NCBI RefSeq assembly: GCF_003121585.1
Contig: NZ_QEOO01000026.1
Coordinates: forward strand, 124,001 to 188,000
Origin: Nocardioides speluncae
GTDB taxonomy: Bacteria; Actinomycetota; Actinomycetes; Propionibacteriales; Nocardioidaceae
Length of the DNA: 64,000 nucleotides
Direction of reading: 5' to 3'
A program made the position numbers and the translations under genes. The notes beneath the pieces are model-generated. The model made no database searches. It saw only the letters and a list, made by a program, of their open reading frames with translations, and was not told where the DNA came from. Every line of letters starts with the position of its first letter. The stretch's first letter is position 1. Positions 11,010 through 19,142 of this stretch are shown one piece after another.

Positions 11010-12074
11010 TCAGCCCCAGCAGATGTCGGTGGCCGCCTTGGTGTCGATGCTCTCGACGCCGTCGACGGGCTCGTCGGTCACGAGCGCCACGCCCGTGTTG
11101 TAGAAGTCGAGACCGTCGCTGGTCTCCGGGGTGTCACCGCCGCGGGCCAGGTCGGCGACGGCAGCGACGCCCTGCGAGGCCATCTCCAGCGGGTACTGCT
11201 GGGAGGTCGCGCCGATCACGCCGTCGGCAACCGACCCGACGCCGGCGCAGCCGCCGTCGACGGAGACGATCAGGGCGTCGTCGATGCCTGCCGCCTCGAG
11301 TGCCTCGTGGGCGCCGACCGCGGCCGGCTCGTTGATCGTGTAGACGACGTTGATGTCGTCGCTCTGGGCAAGGCAGCTCTCCATCGCGGTCCGGCCGCCG
11401 TCGGTGTTGCCTCCGGTGGGCTCGTTGCAGACGATCTCGTACTCACCGCCGGAGTAGCTCCCGGTGGCGGCCTCGTCGCCGTTGGCCTCGGGGTCCGCGG
11501 TGTCGATGCCCATGCCGGTCAGGAAGCCCTGATCCCTGCTGTAGTCCACGCTGACAACCTTGTCGTTGAACAGGTCGAGAAGCGCGATCGTGGCCGGCTC
11601 GCCACCGAGCTTCGCCGCCGTCCACTTGCCGATCAGCTCGCCCGCCAGGAAGTTGTCGGTGGCGAAGGTGATGTCGACCAGGTCGGCCGGGTCCGGCGGG
11701 GTGTCGAGGGCGATGACGTACAGGCCGGCCTCACGGGCCTTCTCGATGGCCGGGTTGACACCGGGGCCGTTCGGAGTGATCAGGATGCCGTCGTCACCAC
11801 GGGCAACCGCCTCCTCGATCGCCTCGATCTGACCGGCCTCGTCACCGTCTTCGGCGCCTGCGGCGACCGTGAGGTCGACGTCCTCCTCCTCGGCACTCTT
11901 CTCGGCGCCGTCCTGCATCGCGACGAAGAACGGGTTGATCGAGTCCTTGGTGATCAGCGTGACGCCGACGGTTCCACCGCCTCCGCCGTCCCCGTCGGCC
12001 GAGCACGCGGCAAGGGTGGTGGGGAGCGCAACGATCGCGGCGACCGCGAGCACGCGACGAGTGGTGAGGTACAT
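11010..12074 (-). CDS. sugar ABC transporter substrate-binding lipoprotein (FrcB-like)
   Basis: 354 aa. The N-terminus is a lipoprotein signal with lipobox TTLAAC (C24 lipidated), then a Gly-rich linker and a type I periplasmic-binding fold: VTLITKDSINPFFVAMQDGA, GILITPNGPGVNPAIEKA and VVYTINEPAAVGAHEAL. The opening and ligand-loop sequences resemble fructose-binding FrcB more than RbsB; substrate assignment is inference. First gene of the four-gene operon, downstream of a LacI-type operator. Confidence 0.9.
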   Translation of the reverse strand: MYLTTRRVLAVAAIVALPTTLAACSADGDGGGGGTVGVTLITKDSINPFFVAMQDGAEKSAEEEDVDLTVAAGAEDGDEAGQIEAIEEAVARGDDGILITPNGPGVNPAIEKAREAGLYVIALDTPPDPADLVDITFATDNFLAGELIGKWTAAKLGGEPATIALLDLFNDKVVSVDYSRDQGFLTGMGIDTADPEANGDEAATGSYSGGEYEIVCNEPTGGNTDGGRTAMESCLAQSDDINVVYTINEPAAVGAHEALEAAGIDDALIVSVDGGCAGVGSVADGVIGATSQQYPLEMASQGVAAVADLARGGDTPETSDGLDFYNTGVALVTDEPVDGVESIDTKAATDICWG

Positions 12075-12106
12075 GGTGCTGCCTTTCGGTGGACTGTGAG
12101 CGATCT

Positions 12107-12122
12107 ATGACAACGATGTCAT
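12107..12122. promoter_or_regulatory. LacI-family operator
   Basis: ATGACAACGATGTCAT is a 16 bp near-perfect palindrome with the central CG typical of LacI-family sites (7 of 8 positions match). It lies 33-48 bp upstream of the binding-protein start and 76 bp before the lacI-type gene, so one protein bound here can control both directions. Confidence 0.65.
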
Positions 12123-12197
12123 CCGGTATTGAGTCATGTGATGGCGTTCACGTCAAGGACTTGATAGAACTGTCCCGGCCGACGAGAGGGTGACCGG

Positions 12198-13223
12198 GTG
12201 ACGAACGCGAAGCCGCGCGCGACGATGAAGGACGTTGCCGCGCTCTCCGGAGTGAGCCTCAAGACGGTGTCCCGCGTGGTCAACGAGGAGTCGCCGGTCT
12301 CCGACGACCTCCGCACCCGGGTGCTCAAGGCCATCGACCAGCTCGACTACCGCCACAACTGGGCCGCCAGCAACCTACGGCGGCGCGTGGGCCGCGCGCG
12401 CGTGCTCGGCGTACTCCTCCAGGACCTCGCCAACAGCTTCTCCAGCGGCCTGCTCCGGGCGCTCGAGGACGCGTGCCACGAACGCGGCATCGCGCTGCTC
12501 GCCGCGAGCCTCGACGAGGAGCCGGACCGGGAACGGCTGCTGGTCGCCGACCTGGTGTCGCGCCGGGTGGACGGGCTCGTGCTGATGCCGGCGACCGAGC
12601 AGCAGCGTTACCTCGAGGCGGAGCTGCGGGCCGGGCTGCCGACGGTCTTCGTCGACCGGCGGCCTCGCGGTGTCGACGCCGACTCGGTCACTGTCGACAA
12701 CCTCGCGGGCGGGTACGACGCCGCGCGCCACCTGCTCCAGCACGGACACCGCCGGATCGCCGTACTCAGCGACCTCCTGACGATCACGACCGCCCAGCAC
12801 CGGATCGAGGGCGTGCACCGCGCGATGCGAGAGGCCAGCGTCGAGCCCGATCCCGCGCTGGTGCGCACCGACATCCGCACCAGCGAGGACGCCGAGCTCA
12901 TCCTCGCCGACCTGCTGGCCGGCGAGGACCCGCCGACCGGCGTGATCGCGCTCCGCAACATCCTGAGCATCGGCACCCTGCGCGCCGTTCGGTACGCCGG
13001 CGCCTCCGGCCGCGTCGCGGTGGTCGGCTTCGACGACTTCCCCACCGCCGAGCTGATGGACCTCACCGTCATCCGTCAGGACGTCGCGCAGCTCGGTGCT
13101 CGCGCCGCCGAGCTGGTGCTCGGCCGCCTCGACGGCGAGGACTCACCGCCCCAGCACGTCGTCGTACCCCACACGCTGATCGAGCGCGGAAGTGGCGAGA
13201 TCGCGCCGCCCGCGCGGCACTAG
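12198..13223 (+). CDS. LacI-family transcriptional repressor of the adjacent sugar operon
   Basis: 341 aa, GTG start at 12198 with GAGAGGG upstream. The LacI helix-turn-helix and hinge are clear (TMKDVAALSGVSLKTVSRVVNEE, then DYRHNWAASNLRRR). The C-terminal periplasmic-binding-like effector domain follows (GRVAVVGFDDF at about 275). It is divergent from the fructose-type ABC operon and shares the operator at 12107. Its stop codon (13221-13223) is supplied by the left arm of a 31 bp inverted repeat, so the C-terminus may have been altered by that element. Confidence 0.93.
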   Translation: MTNAKPRATMKDVAALSGVSLKTVSRVVNEESPVSDDLRTRVLKAIDQLDYRHNWAASNLRRRVGRARVLGVLLQDLANSFSSGLLRALEDACHERGIALLAASLDEEPDRERLLVADLVSRRVDGLVLMPATEQQRYLEAELRAGLPTVFVDRRPRGVDADSVTVDNLAGGYDAARHLLQHGHRRIAVLSDLLTITTAQHRIEGVHRAMREASVEPDPALVRTDIRTSEDAELILADLLAGEDPPTGVIALRNILSIGTLRAVRYAGASGRVAVVGFDDFPTAELMDLTVIRQDVAQLGARAAELVLGRLDGEDSPPQHVVVPHTLIERGSGEIAPPARH

Positions 13224-13385
13224 TGTCCCGAGTCAGAAGTTCGTCGCCAGTAGCCGTCGTCCAGGTGCGCGCAGCGCAAGGCCGAGGAGGGAGGCGTGGC
13301 GGTGCCACGTCGACCGACGAGAACGCAGCGATGTGCGTGCCTGGGCGGCGGGGACTGGCGACGAACTTCTGACTCGGGACACTAG
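13220..13385. repeat. 166 bp element with perfect 31 bp terminal inverted repeats
   Basis: The left arm 13220-13250 begins CTAGTGTCCCGAGTC and is an exact reverse complement of 13355-13385; 104 bp lie between. Both ends carry CTAG. No transposase is present, and the open frames inside and across it have no recognisable product. It looks like a MITE or a paired palindromic repeat inserted at the 3' end of the lacI-type gene. Confidence 0.75.
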
Positions 13386-13489
13386 GGCGCCTCACGATCA
13401 CTCGCGCTGCATGACTGGCGGCGGGTTGTTCGTCGCAGCGTGGCTGCTGCCCTGAGCTCGGGCGGGGCGCTCCGACCGCCAGTCGCCGT
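13386..13489. other. no gene recognised
   Basis: Together with the flanking inverted repeats this completes a gene-free stretch of 314 bp (13224-13537). I see no ribosome binding site, RNA gene or coding bias in these 104 bp. Confidence 0.5.
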
Positions 13490-13543
13490 TGGTGATCCAG
13501 GTGTGTCACTAACGGCGGCCGTAGTGACACACCTGGATCACCA
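13490..13543. terminator. hairpin between convergent genes
   Basis: Perfect 22 bp arms (13490-13511 and 13522-13543, beginning TGGTGATCCAGGTGTGTC) with a 10 nt loop. It lies between the converging lacI-type and kinase genes and contains the stop codon of the kinase gene (13538-13540). It lacks a U-run, so it is either a bidirectional factor-assisted terminator or an extragenic palindromic repeat. Confidence 0.6.
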
Positions 13544-14506
13544 GCCGCCCGGCCCACTCGACCGGCGCCGAGAGCCGACCCCGACTGAACGGCGTTCCGG
13601 GCCCTGCCCGCCGAGGAGCGCGGCGCCCAGGGCGGCGACCGGGACCTCGAGCGGAGCGAGCAGCACCCGGCCCGGCAGGTCCAGCGAGCGGAGGAACGCT
13701 GACGACTCCGCCTGCGCGGCGAGTGCCTGGGCGACCGCGACCCGCAGCCGGTCGCCGACCTGGGCGACGCCGCCGCCGAGGACGACGTACTCGGGGTCGA
13801 CGGCGAGGCAGAGCAGCCGGACCGCGTCGGCGACCCGCGCCGAGAACTCGTCGCGCACCGTCACCGCCCGCTGGTCGCCGGCAGCCGCGGCGTCGAACAG
13901 CGCCAGCGCGGGAGGTACGTCGGCACTCGGCCAGGCCGCGGCCACCGCCGAGCCGGACGCGAACGTCTCCAGGCAGCCGATCTGCCCGCATTGGCAGCGC
14001 CGGCCGGACGGGTCGACCGGGACGTGGCCGATCTCGCCGGCGGCGCCGTGCGCGCCACGTCGGAGCCGGCCGTCCTGGACCACGGCGGCGGCCAGCCCGG
14101 TGCCCAGGCTGAGGTAGGCGAGGTCGTCGTGGCCGAGGACCCGCGCGGCGCCGAGGGCGGCCGCGTTCACGTCGTTCTCCACGACCACCCGAGCCCCGGT
14201 ACGCCGGGTGAGCTGTTCGCCGATCGGGAACCACTCGGCCTCAACGCCGAGGTTCACCGCGTGCTTGACCGCGCCGCGAGCCGCGTCGACCAGGCCCGGG
14301 ATGCCGACGCCGACCGTGCCATCCAGCCGTTCCCCGGTGGCGTCGCGCAGTTCCTCGACCACCGCCGCGGCCGCGCCGACCACCTCATCGCCGCCGGTCG
14401 GCGTGGTGGCGAGCACCTCCGCCCGCACCCGGCCGTCCGCTCCCGCGGCAACACCCAGCATCTTGGTGGCCCCGATATCGAGTCCCACCATCAGTTCCCC
14501 CGTCAT
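13538..14506 (-). CDS. ROK-family sugar kinase, probable N-acetylglucosamine kinase
   Basis: 322 aa from ATG 14506, which overlaps the nagZ stop as TGATG (ATG 14515 is an alternative). MVGLDIGATK is the N-terminal ATP/phosphate loop, VVENDVNAAALG contains the catalytic Asp, GEIGHVPVD and zinc motif CQCGQIGC follow. No DNA-binding domain, so an enzyme rather than a repressor. Placement directly after nagZ suggests it phosphorylates GlcNAc released by that enzyme; glucokinase activity is possible. Confidence 0.87.
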   Translation of the reverse strand: MTGELMVGLDIGATKMLGVAAGADGRVRAEVLATTPTGGDEVVGAAAAVVEELRDATGERLDGTVGVGIPGLVDAARGAVKHAVNLGVEAEWFPIGEQLTRRTGARVVVENDVNAAALGAARVLGHDDLAYLSLGTGLAAAVVQDGRLRRGAHGAAGEIGHVPVDPSGRRCQCGQIGCLETFASGSAVAAAWPSADVPPALALFDAAAAGDQRAVTVRDEFSARVADAVRLLCLAVDPEYVVLGGGVAQVGDRLRVAVAQALAAQAESSAFLRSLDLPGRVLLAPLEVPVAALGAALLGGQGPERRSVGVGSRRRSSGPGGW

Positions 14507-15927
14507 CACCGCCATCCTGCCTCGCGCAGGACCTCCTCCACTGCCGCAACGGTCGGGCGCGAGTTGCCCCGGGTGCAGATCCGGGCGACCCGGCTGTGCG
14601 GGTCCCCAGTTGTGCCGGGGCCCGGCCAGCCCCACTCGACCACGACCGAGCTGCCGTTTAGACCGGCGAGCATCGCGCCGACCTCGGGCCGGCGATGGGC
14701 GTCGCGGACCTGGACCACGAGCGGCCCGGCGGGCAGCGCCTCTCCTGGAGTGACGACCAGGTCGGGCCGGACCCCCCACGGTCCCGGCCCGACCGCGATG
14801 TTGGCTGTGGTCTCGATGCTCGCCACCCGCGCGCCGGTCAGGTCCGGCAGCTCGCCGTCCACGATCAGCGCGGCCCGGGCAGCGGCTCGCAGCTGGTCGG
14901 CGCCCGGCATCGGCGTACCGGCCGCGGCGTCTGTCGGCGTCGGCCGGACCCGGCCGACCCGCTCGGCGGCGTCGTACAGCCGCTCAGCCGGCAGCCGGCC
15001 GCTCTCGACGGCCGCGACGACCGCGCCTTGGATCTCGCGCACCAGCTCGGCCGGCTTGTCCGGGCCGATGCACAGCAGGTCGGAGCCGGCGGCCAGTGCG
15101 AGTACGGCGGCCTCCGGGATCCCGCGGCCCTCCGACGCACCGGCCATGTCCAGCGCGTCGCTGACCACCACACCGTCGAAGCCGAGCTCGTCGCGCAGCA
15201 GCTGCGACATGATCCGGTGGCTGAAGGTGGCGGGAACGTCGCCGTCGAGCGCCGGCACCACGATGTGCGAGGTCATCACCGACGCCGCGCCGGCCCGGAT
15301 CGCGGCCGCGAACGGCGCCAGCTCGCGAGCGTGCAGCGTCTCCTCGTCCGCCTGCAGGATCGGCAGGGTCAGGTGGCTGTCTTGGGCCGTGTCGCCGTGC
15401 CCGGGGAAGTGCTTCAGGCAGGCGGCGACGCCGGCCTCCTGCAGCCCACCGACCCAGGCCGCGACGTGGCGGGCGACCAGGTCGGGGTCGGCGCCGAAGC
15501 TGCGGGTGCCGATCACCGGGTTGTCGTCGTTGCTGTTGACGTCGGCGACCGGGCCGAGGTCGAGGTCGATGCCGACGGCTGCGAGATCGACACCGACGGC
15601 CCGGCCGGTGGCCGCCGTCAGCGAGAGGTCGTCGACCGCGCCCAGCGCGGCGGCGCCGAGGACCGGGCTACCGGTCCTGATGTGCAACCTGGTGACGTCG
15701 CCACCCTCCTCGTCGATCGCGATCAGCGCGGCCGGGCCGGCCGCCCGGATGGCCGCGGTCAGCGCCACGACGTCGTCGCGATCACCGGTCAGGTTCGACC
15801 CGAACAGGCAGATCCCACCGAGGCCCTCGGCCAGCAGCTCCGCCCACTCGGCGGGCAGCGACGGCCCGGCGAACGACGGCAGCAGGACCGTCAGGGCGGC
15901 GGTCTCCACGCTCGTCTCGGTGGTCAT
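14506..15927 (-). CDS. nagZ: beta-N-acetylhexosaminidase, glycoside hydrolase family 3
   Basis: 473 aa, no signal peptide, so cytoplasmic. GH3 catalytic domain with the NagZ-specific KHFPGHGDT (172-180) supplying the His/Asp acid-base pair, and nucleophile D257 in VVSDALDMAG. DEEGGDVTRL (about 72-81) lines the pocket. It should release GlcNAc from imported chitobiose or from wall fragments. The C-terminal 130 residues form an additional GH3 C-domain. ATG 15927 overlaps the permease stop (ATGA). Confidence 0.93.
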   Translation of the reverse strand: MTTETSVETAALTVLLPSFAGPSLPAEWAELLAEGLGGICLFGSNLTGDRDDVVALTAAIRAAGPAALIAIDEEGGDVTRLHIRTGSPVLGAAALGAVDDLSLTAATGRAVGVDLAAVGIDLDLGPVADVNSNDDNPVIGTRSFGADPDLVARHVAAWVGGLQEAGVAACLKHFPGHGDTAQDSHLTLPILQADEETLHARELAPFAAAIRAGAASVMTSHIVVPALDGDVPATFSHRIMSQLLRDELGFDGVVVSDALDMAGASEGRGIPEAAVLALAAGSDLLCIGPDKPAELVREIQGAVVAAVESGRLPAERLYDAAERVGRVRPTPTDAAAGTPMPGADQLRAAARAALIVDGELPDLTGARVASIETTANIAVGPGPWGVRPDLVVTPGEALPAGPLVVQVRDAHRRPEVGAMLAGLNGSSVVVEWGWPGPGTTGDPHSRVARICTRGNSRPTVAAVEEVLREAGWR

Positions 15928-16778
15928 CCCTTCACCGCCCCGGCGGTGAGCCCGGCGACCATCCGGCGCTGCACGATCAGGAAGAAGACGATCACCGGGA
16001 TCGTGATCAGCGTCGAGGAGGCCATGATCGCGCCCCAGTCGACGCCGCGGCTCCGCGACTCGGAGAACCCGATCAGCCAGACCGGCAGCGTCTCCTTCGC
16101 CGGGTCGGTCATCACCACCAGCGCGAGGGTGAACTCGTTCCAGGCCTGGATGAACCCGAACAGCCCGGTCGCGACCAGTCCGGGCGCGAGCAGCGGCAGG
16201 GTGACGGTGAAGAACGCCCGGAGCCGCGAGCAGCCGTCCATCATCGCGGCCTCCTCCAGCTCCATGGGTACGCCGTCCACGAAGCCGCGCAGCGTCCACA
16301 CGGTGAACGGCAGCACGCTGGCGACGTACACGAGGGTCAGGCCGAACACCGAGTTGAGCAGGCTCATCCCCTCGAGCATCTTGTACTGGCTGATGAACAG
16401 GCCCTCGGCCGGGATCATCTGGATCAGCAGCAGGGTCATGATGAACGACGCCCGCCCGCGGAACCGGAACCTGCTCACCGCCACCGCCGCCAGGAAGGCG
16501 AACAACAGCGCGACCGCGACCGTCATCAGGGTGACGGCCAGGCTGGTGGTGAGCGCGTTGCGGAAGCCGTCGCCGTCCAGGACCCGGCCGTAGTTGTCGT
16601 TGGTCGGGTTCAGCGGGAGCCAGGTCTGGTCCTTGGTGCGGATCCGGTTGTTGGGCAGCGTCGACCGGCTGATCATCCAGTAGACCGGGAAGATGCAGAC
16701 CAGCAGCACCGCCAGCCCGACCGCGTTCGCGGTCAGCCAGAGTGGTGTCGACGTACGGCGACGTCCGGGGGTGGCCAC
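15924..16778 (-). CDS. carbohydrate ABC transporter permease (MalG/DasC-like)
   Basis: 284 aa with six predicted membrane helices. The EAA loop that docks the ATPase is ELEEAAMMDGCSRLRAFFTVTLPLLAPG (core EAAMMDG near 180). GTG start at 16778, 3 bp after the partner permease. With the partner it should form the CUT1 translocation channel; no ATPase lies in this operon, but an MsiK/UgpC-type ATPase is encoded at 20305. Confidence 0.94.
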   Translation of the reverse strand: MATPGRRRTSTPLWLTANAVGLAVLLVCIFPVYWMISRSTLPNNRIRTKDQTWLPLNPTNDNYGRVLDGDGFRNALTTSLAVTLMTVAVALLFAFLAAVAVSRFRFRGRASFIMTLLLIQMIPAEGLFISQYKMLEGMSLLNSVFGLTLVYVASVLPFTVWTLRGFVDGVPMELEEAAMMDGCSRLRAFFTVTLPLLAPGLVATGLFGFIQAWNEFTLALVVMTDPAKETLPVWLIGFSESRSRGVDWGAIMASSTLITIPVIVFFLIVQRRMVAGLTAGAVKG

Positions 16779-16781
16779 TGG

Positions 16782-17681
16782 TCAGTCCTCCTGCTTGAGC
16801 ATCATGCGGATGTACGGCGCGGTCACCACGACGGTCAGCGCGAGCATGAACATCGCCGCCGCGGCGGCGGTGCCGAAGTCGCCGCCCTTGATCCCGAGCG
16901 AGTAGATGTAGGTGCCGAGCAGGTTCGTGTCGCGGGTGATCCCGCCGGCCTTCTGCAGGGTGTAGATCTGGGTGAAGACCCGTAGGTCCCAGATCAGCTG
17001 GAGCAGGAGCACCACCAGCAGCACCGGCCGGATCGACGGCAGCACCACGTGCACGAACCGCTGCCAGCCACCGGCCCCGTCGATCTCCGCCGCCTCGACC
17101 ACGTCGTCGGAGACCTGGGTGAGCGCGGCGTACAGCGTGAAGACCACGAACGGCACGCTCATCCAGACCACGATCAGCGTGGCGACGGCGAAGAACGACA
17201 TCGGCGAGGCCAGCCACGAGTGCGATTCGTAGTCGCCGCCCCACCAGGTGAGTACGGCGTTCACGGCGCCGTACTCGGTGTCGAAGAGGAACTGCCACAC
17301 GATCATCGCGGCCACCACCGGCATCGCCCACGCCAGCAGCAGTCCGCACTGGGCAGCGATCCGGACCCAGCTGGTCATCTTGGTCATCAGCACCGCGATC
17401 CCCATCCCGATCCCGAGGGTGAGGGCGGCGTTCACGAAGCAGAAGATGACCGTCCGCAGCACCACCGTCCACAGGTACGAGTCACCGACCAGGTCCCGGT
17501 AGTTCTGGATCCCGACCCATTCGGGTGGTGCCCCGAACTGCTGCGCGAGACCGAAGCTCTGCAGCGACAGCACCACCTGCCGACCGAGCGGGTAGGCGAG
17601 GGCGAGTGCCAGCAGCGCGGCGGCGGGTAGCACCAGGCCGAGCGGCAGCGACGTACGCCGCGCACGCGAGCGTGCGGACAT
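16782..17681 (-). CDS. carbohydrate ABC transporter permease (MalF/DasB-like)
   Basis: 299 aa, six membrane helices after a basic N-terminus. The EAA-loop core VVEAAEIDGAGGWQRF is near residue 197, followed by VLPSIRP. Forms the heterodimeric channel with the downstream permease. ATG start at 17681, about 100 bp after the binding-protein gene, with a strong hairpin in that gap. Confidence 0.94.
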   Translation of the reverse strand: MSARSRARRTSLPLGLVLPAAALLALALAYPLGRQVVLSLQSFGLAQQFGAPPEWVGIQNYRDLVGDSYLWTVVLRTVIFCFVNAALTLGIGMGIAVLMTKMTSWVRIAAQCGLLLAWAMPVVAAMIVWQFLFDTEYGAVNAVLTWWGGDYESHSWLASPMSFFAVATLIVVWMSVPFVVFTLYAALTQVSDDVVEAAEIDGAGGWQRFVHVVLPSIRPVLLVVLLLQLIWDLRVFTQIYTLQKAGGITRDTNLLGTYIYSLGIKGGDFGTAAAAAMFMLALTVVVTAPYIRMMLKQED

Positions 17682-17716
17682 GGATGGATCTCCTCAAGGT
17701 GTCGAGTCGGTGGAGC

Positions 17717-17757
17717 CACCTCCTCCGACCGGTTCCCGAGTCCGGCCGGAGGAGGTG
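17717..17757 (-). terminator. intercistronic hairpin between binding-protein and permease genes
   Basis: Arms 17717-17732 and 17742-17757 (begins CACCTCCTCCG) pair over 16 bp with one mismatch around a 9 nt loop. Such hairpins behind binding-protein genes usually protect the upstream message or partly terminate, giving more binding protein than permease. Confidence 0.55.
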
Positions 17758-17785
17758 AGTCAGCGGTGCGTGTCGCGGGTGCGGA

Positions 17786-19063
17786 TCAGCGCTGGAGCTC
17801 CTCGGTGATCCGCTCGTCGGCGTCCGCCGCGAGGTCCTCGACGTCACCGCCCTGCGCGATCTGGCTGAATAGGTCCTCCAGCACCCGAGTGCCCTCGACC
17901 ACCGCCCAGTTCGCCGCGGCCGGCGTCAGCTTGGCGTTGGACGCGGCCGCGATCGTCGCCTGTGCGAACTCGTCGTCACCGAGCAGCGACGTGAGCGACT
18001 CCTTGGCCGGGGTGAGGCCGTTCTGGGCCAGGATCCCCTGGTAGTCCTCGCTCAACATCAGCGCGACCGCCTTGCGGGCCAGGTCCTGGTTGGGCGACTT
18101 CGCGGACACCGCGATGTCGGAGCCACCGAGGAGCACCGGAGCCGGCTGGCCGTCGGTACCGGGCAGTGCGAAGACGCCGACCTGCTTGGCCAGGTCCGGG
18201 CAGCCGCTCTTCGGGTCGGTCAGCATGCCGTAGACCCAGCCGGGACGCGACATCATGCCGATGTTCCCGGCACAGAACGGCGTGACCGGGTCCTCCTCGT
18301 TCGCGTCGGCCGGCGCACCGGACGCCTCGGTGAACAGCTTCTGGTAGGTGTCCAGACCCTCGAGCGACTCCGGCGTGGACAGCGTGCCGGACCACTCGTC
18401 GCCGTCCTGGGCCGCGAAGTCGCCGCCGGCGTTCCACAGGAACGCCGCACCGTCGCGCCAGTCCTGGCCGGGCAGCCAGTACCCGGAGAAGTCCTTCTCT
18501 CCGCTCTTCTTCTTGAGGGCGACCGCGGCGTCGACGAACTCCTCCATCGTGGTCGGGACCTCGAGGTTGGCCTGCTTGAGCAGGTCCTTGCGGTAGAAGA
18601 CGTACGTCGAGCCCGCGTAGTAGGGCACCGCGTAGGTCTTGCCCTCGATGGTCGCGCCCTCGACGAAGCCCGGCAGCAGGTCGTCGCCGCCGAGGTCCGG
18701 CAGCGCACCGGTCAGGTCACTGAAGGCACCGGCCGTGGTGAACGTCGGGGCCTGGGTGTTGCCGACCTCGACCACGTCGGGCGTCTGGTCCTCCGAGGAC
18801 AGCGCGGTCGTAAGCCGCTCGACCAGGCCGTCCCACTCCTGCTCCTCGATGGTGAGCGTGGAGCCGGGGTTCTCCTCCTCAAAGGTCGTCTTCAGCCAGT
18901 CGCGAGCCTCCTGAGGGGTGTCGGCGCCGTTCAGCCAGACGACCAGGTCGGCGGTCTTCGGACCGCCATCGGCCTCGTCGCCGTCATCATCGGAGCCACA
19001 GGCGGCGGTGACGCCCAGGAGGGCGATCACGGCCGCGGCGGCCAGTGTCTTGTTTATACGCAC
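17786..19063 (-). CDS. extracellular sugar-binding lipoprotein (CUT1; DasA/NgcE-like)
   Basis: 425 aa. GTG start at 19063 with AGAGGA seven bases upstream. Lipobox GVTAAC near residue 22, then an acidic linker and a type II solute-binding fold (DLVVWLNG, TYAVPYYAGSTYVFYRKDLL, GGSDIAVSAKS). It captures an oligosaccharide outside the membrane for the two permeases. The nagZ and kinase partners point to chitobiose/GlcNAc, but the binding residues do not prove it. Confidence 0.93.
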   Translation of the reverse strand: MRINKTLAAAAVIALLGVTAACGSDDDGDEADGGPKTADLVVWLNGADTPQEARDWLKTTFEEENPGSTLTIEEQEWDGLVERLTTALSSEDQTPDVVEVGNTQAPTFTTAGAFSDLTGALPDLGGDDLLPGFVEGATIEGKTYAVPYYAGSTYVFYRKDLLKQANLEVPTTMEEFVDAAVALKKKSGEKDFSGYWLPGQDWRDGAAFLWNAGGDFAAQDGDEWSGTLSTPESLEGLDTYQKLFTEASGAPADANEEDPVTPFCAGNIGMMSRPGWVYGMLTDPKSGCPDLAKQVGVFALPGTDGQPAPVLLGGSDIAVSAKSPNQDLARKAVALMLSEDYQGILAQNGLTPAKESLTSLLGDDEFAQATIAAASNAKLTPAAANWAVVEGTRVLEDLFSQIAQGGDVEDLAADADERITEELQR

Positions 19064-19142
19064 CGTTGTTCCTCTGCTTTCTCACTGTGCTGGTTTTCTT
19101 GGGAGAGCGGACCTCGGGCGGGGCCGCATCGATCGGGGGAGG

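Noticed and set aside
13192..13455. Small protein gene across the 31 bp inverted-repeat element
   Set aside because: It is Arg/Ser-rich, has no ribosome binding site and is defined only by the repeat sequence.
14506..17472. A single 988-codon minus-strand gene
   Set aside because: Only the part from 15927 has coding character (NagZ). The rest is the shadow of two permease genes in another frame.
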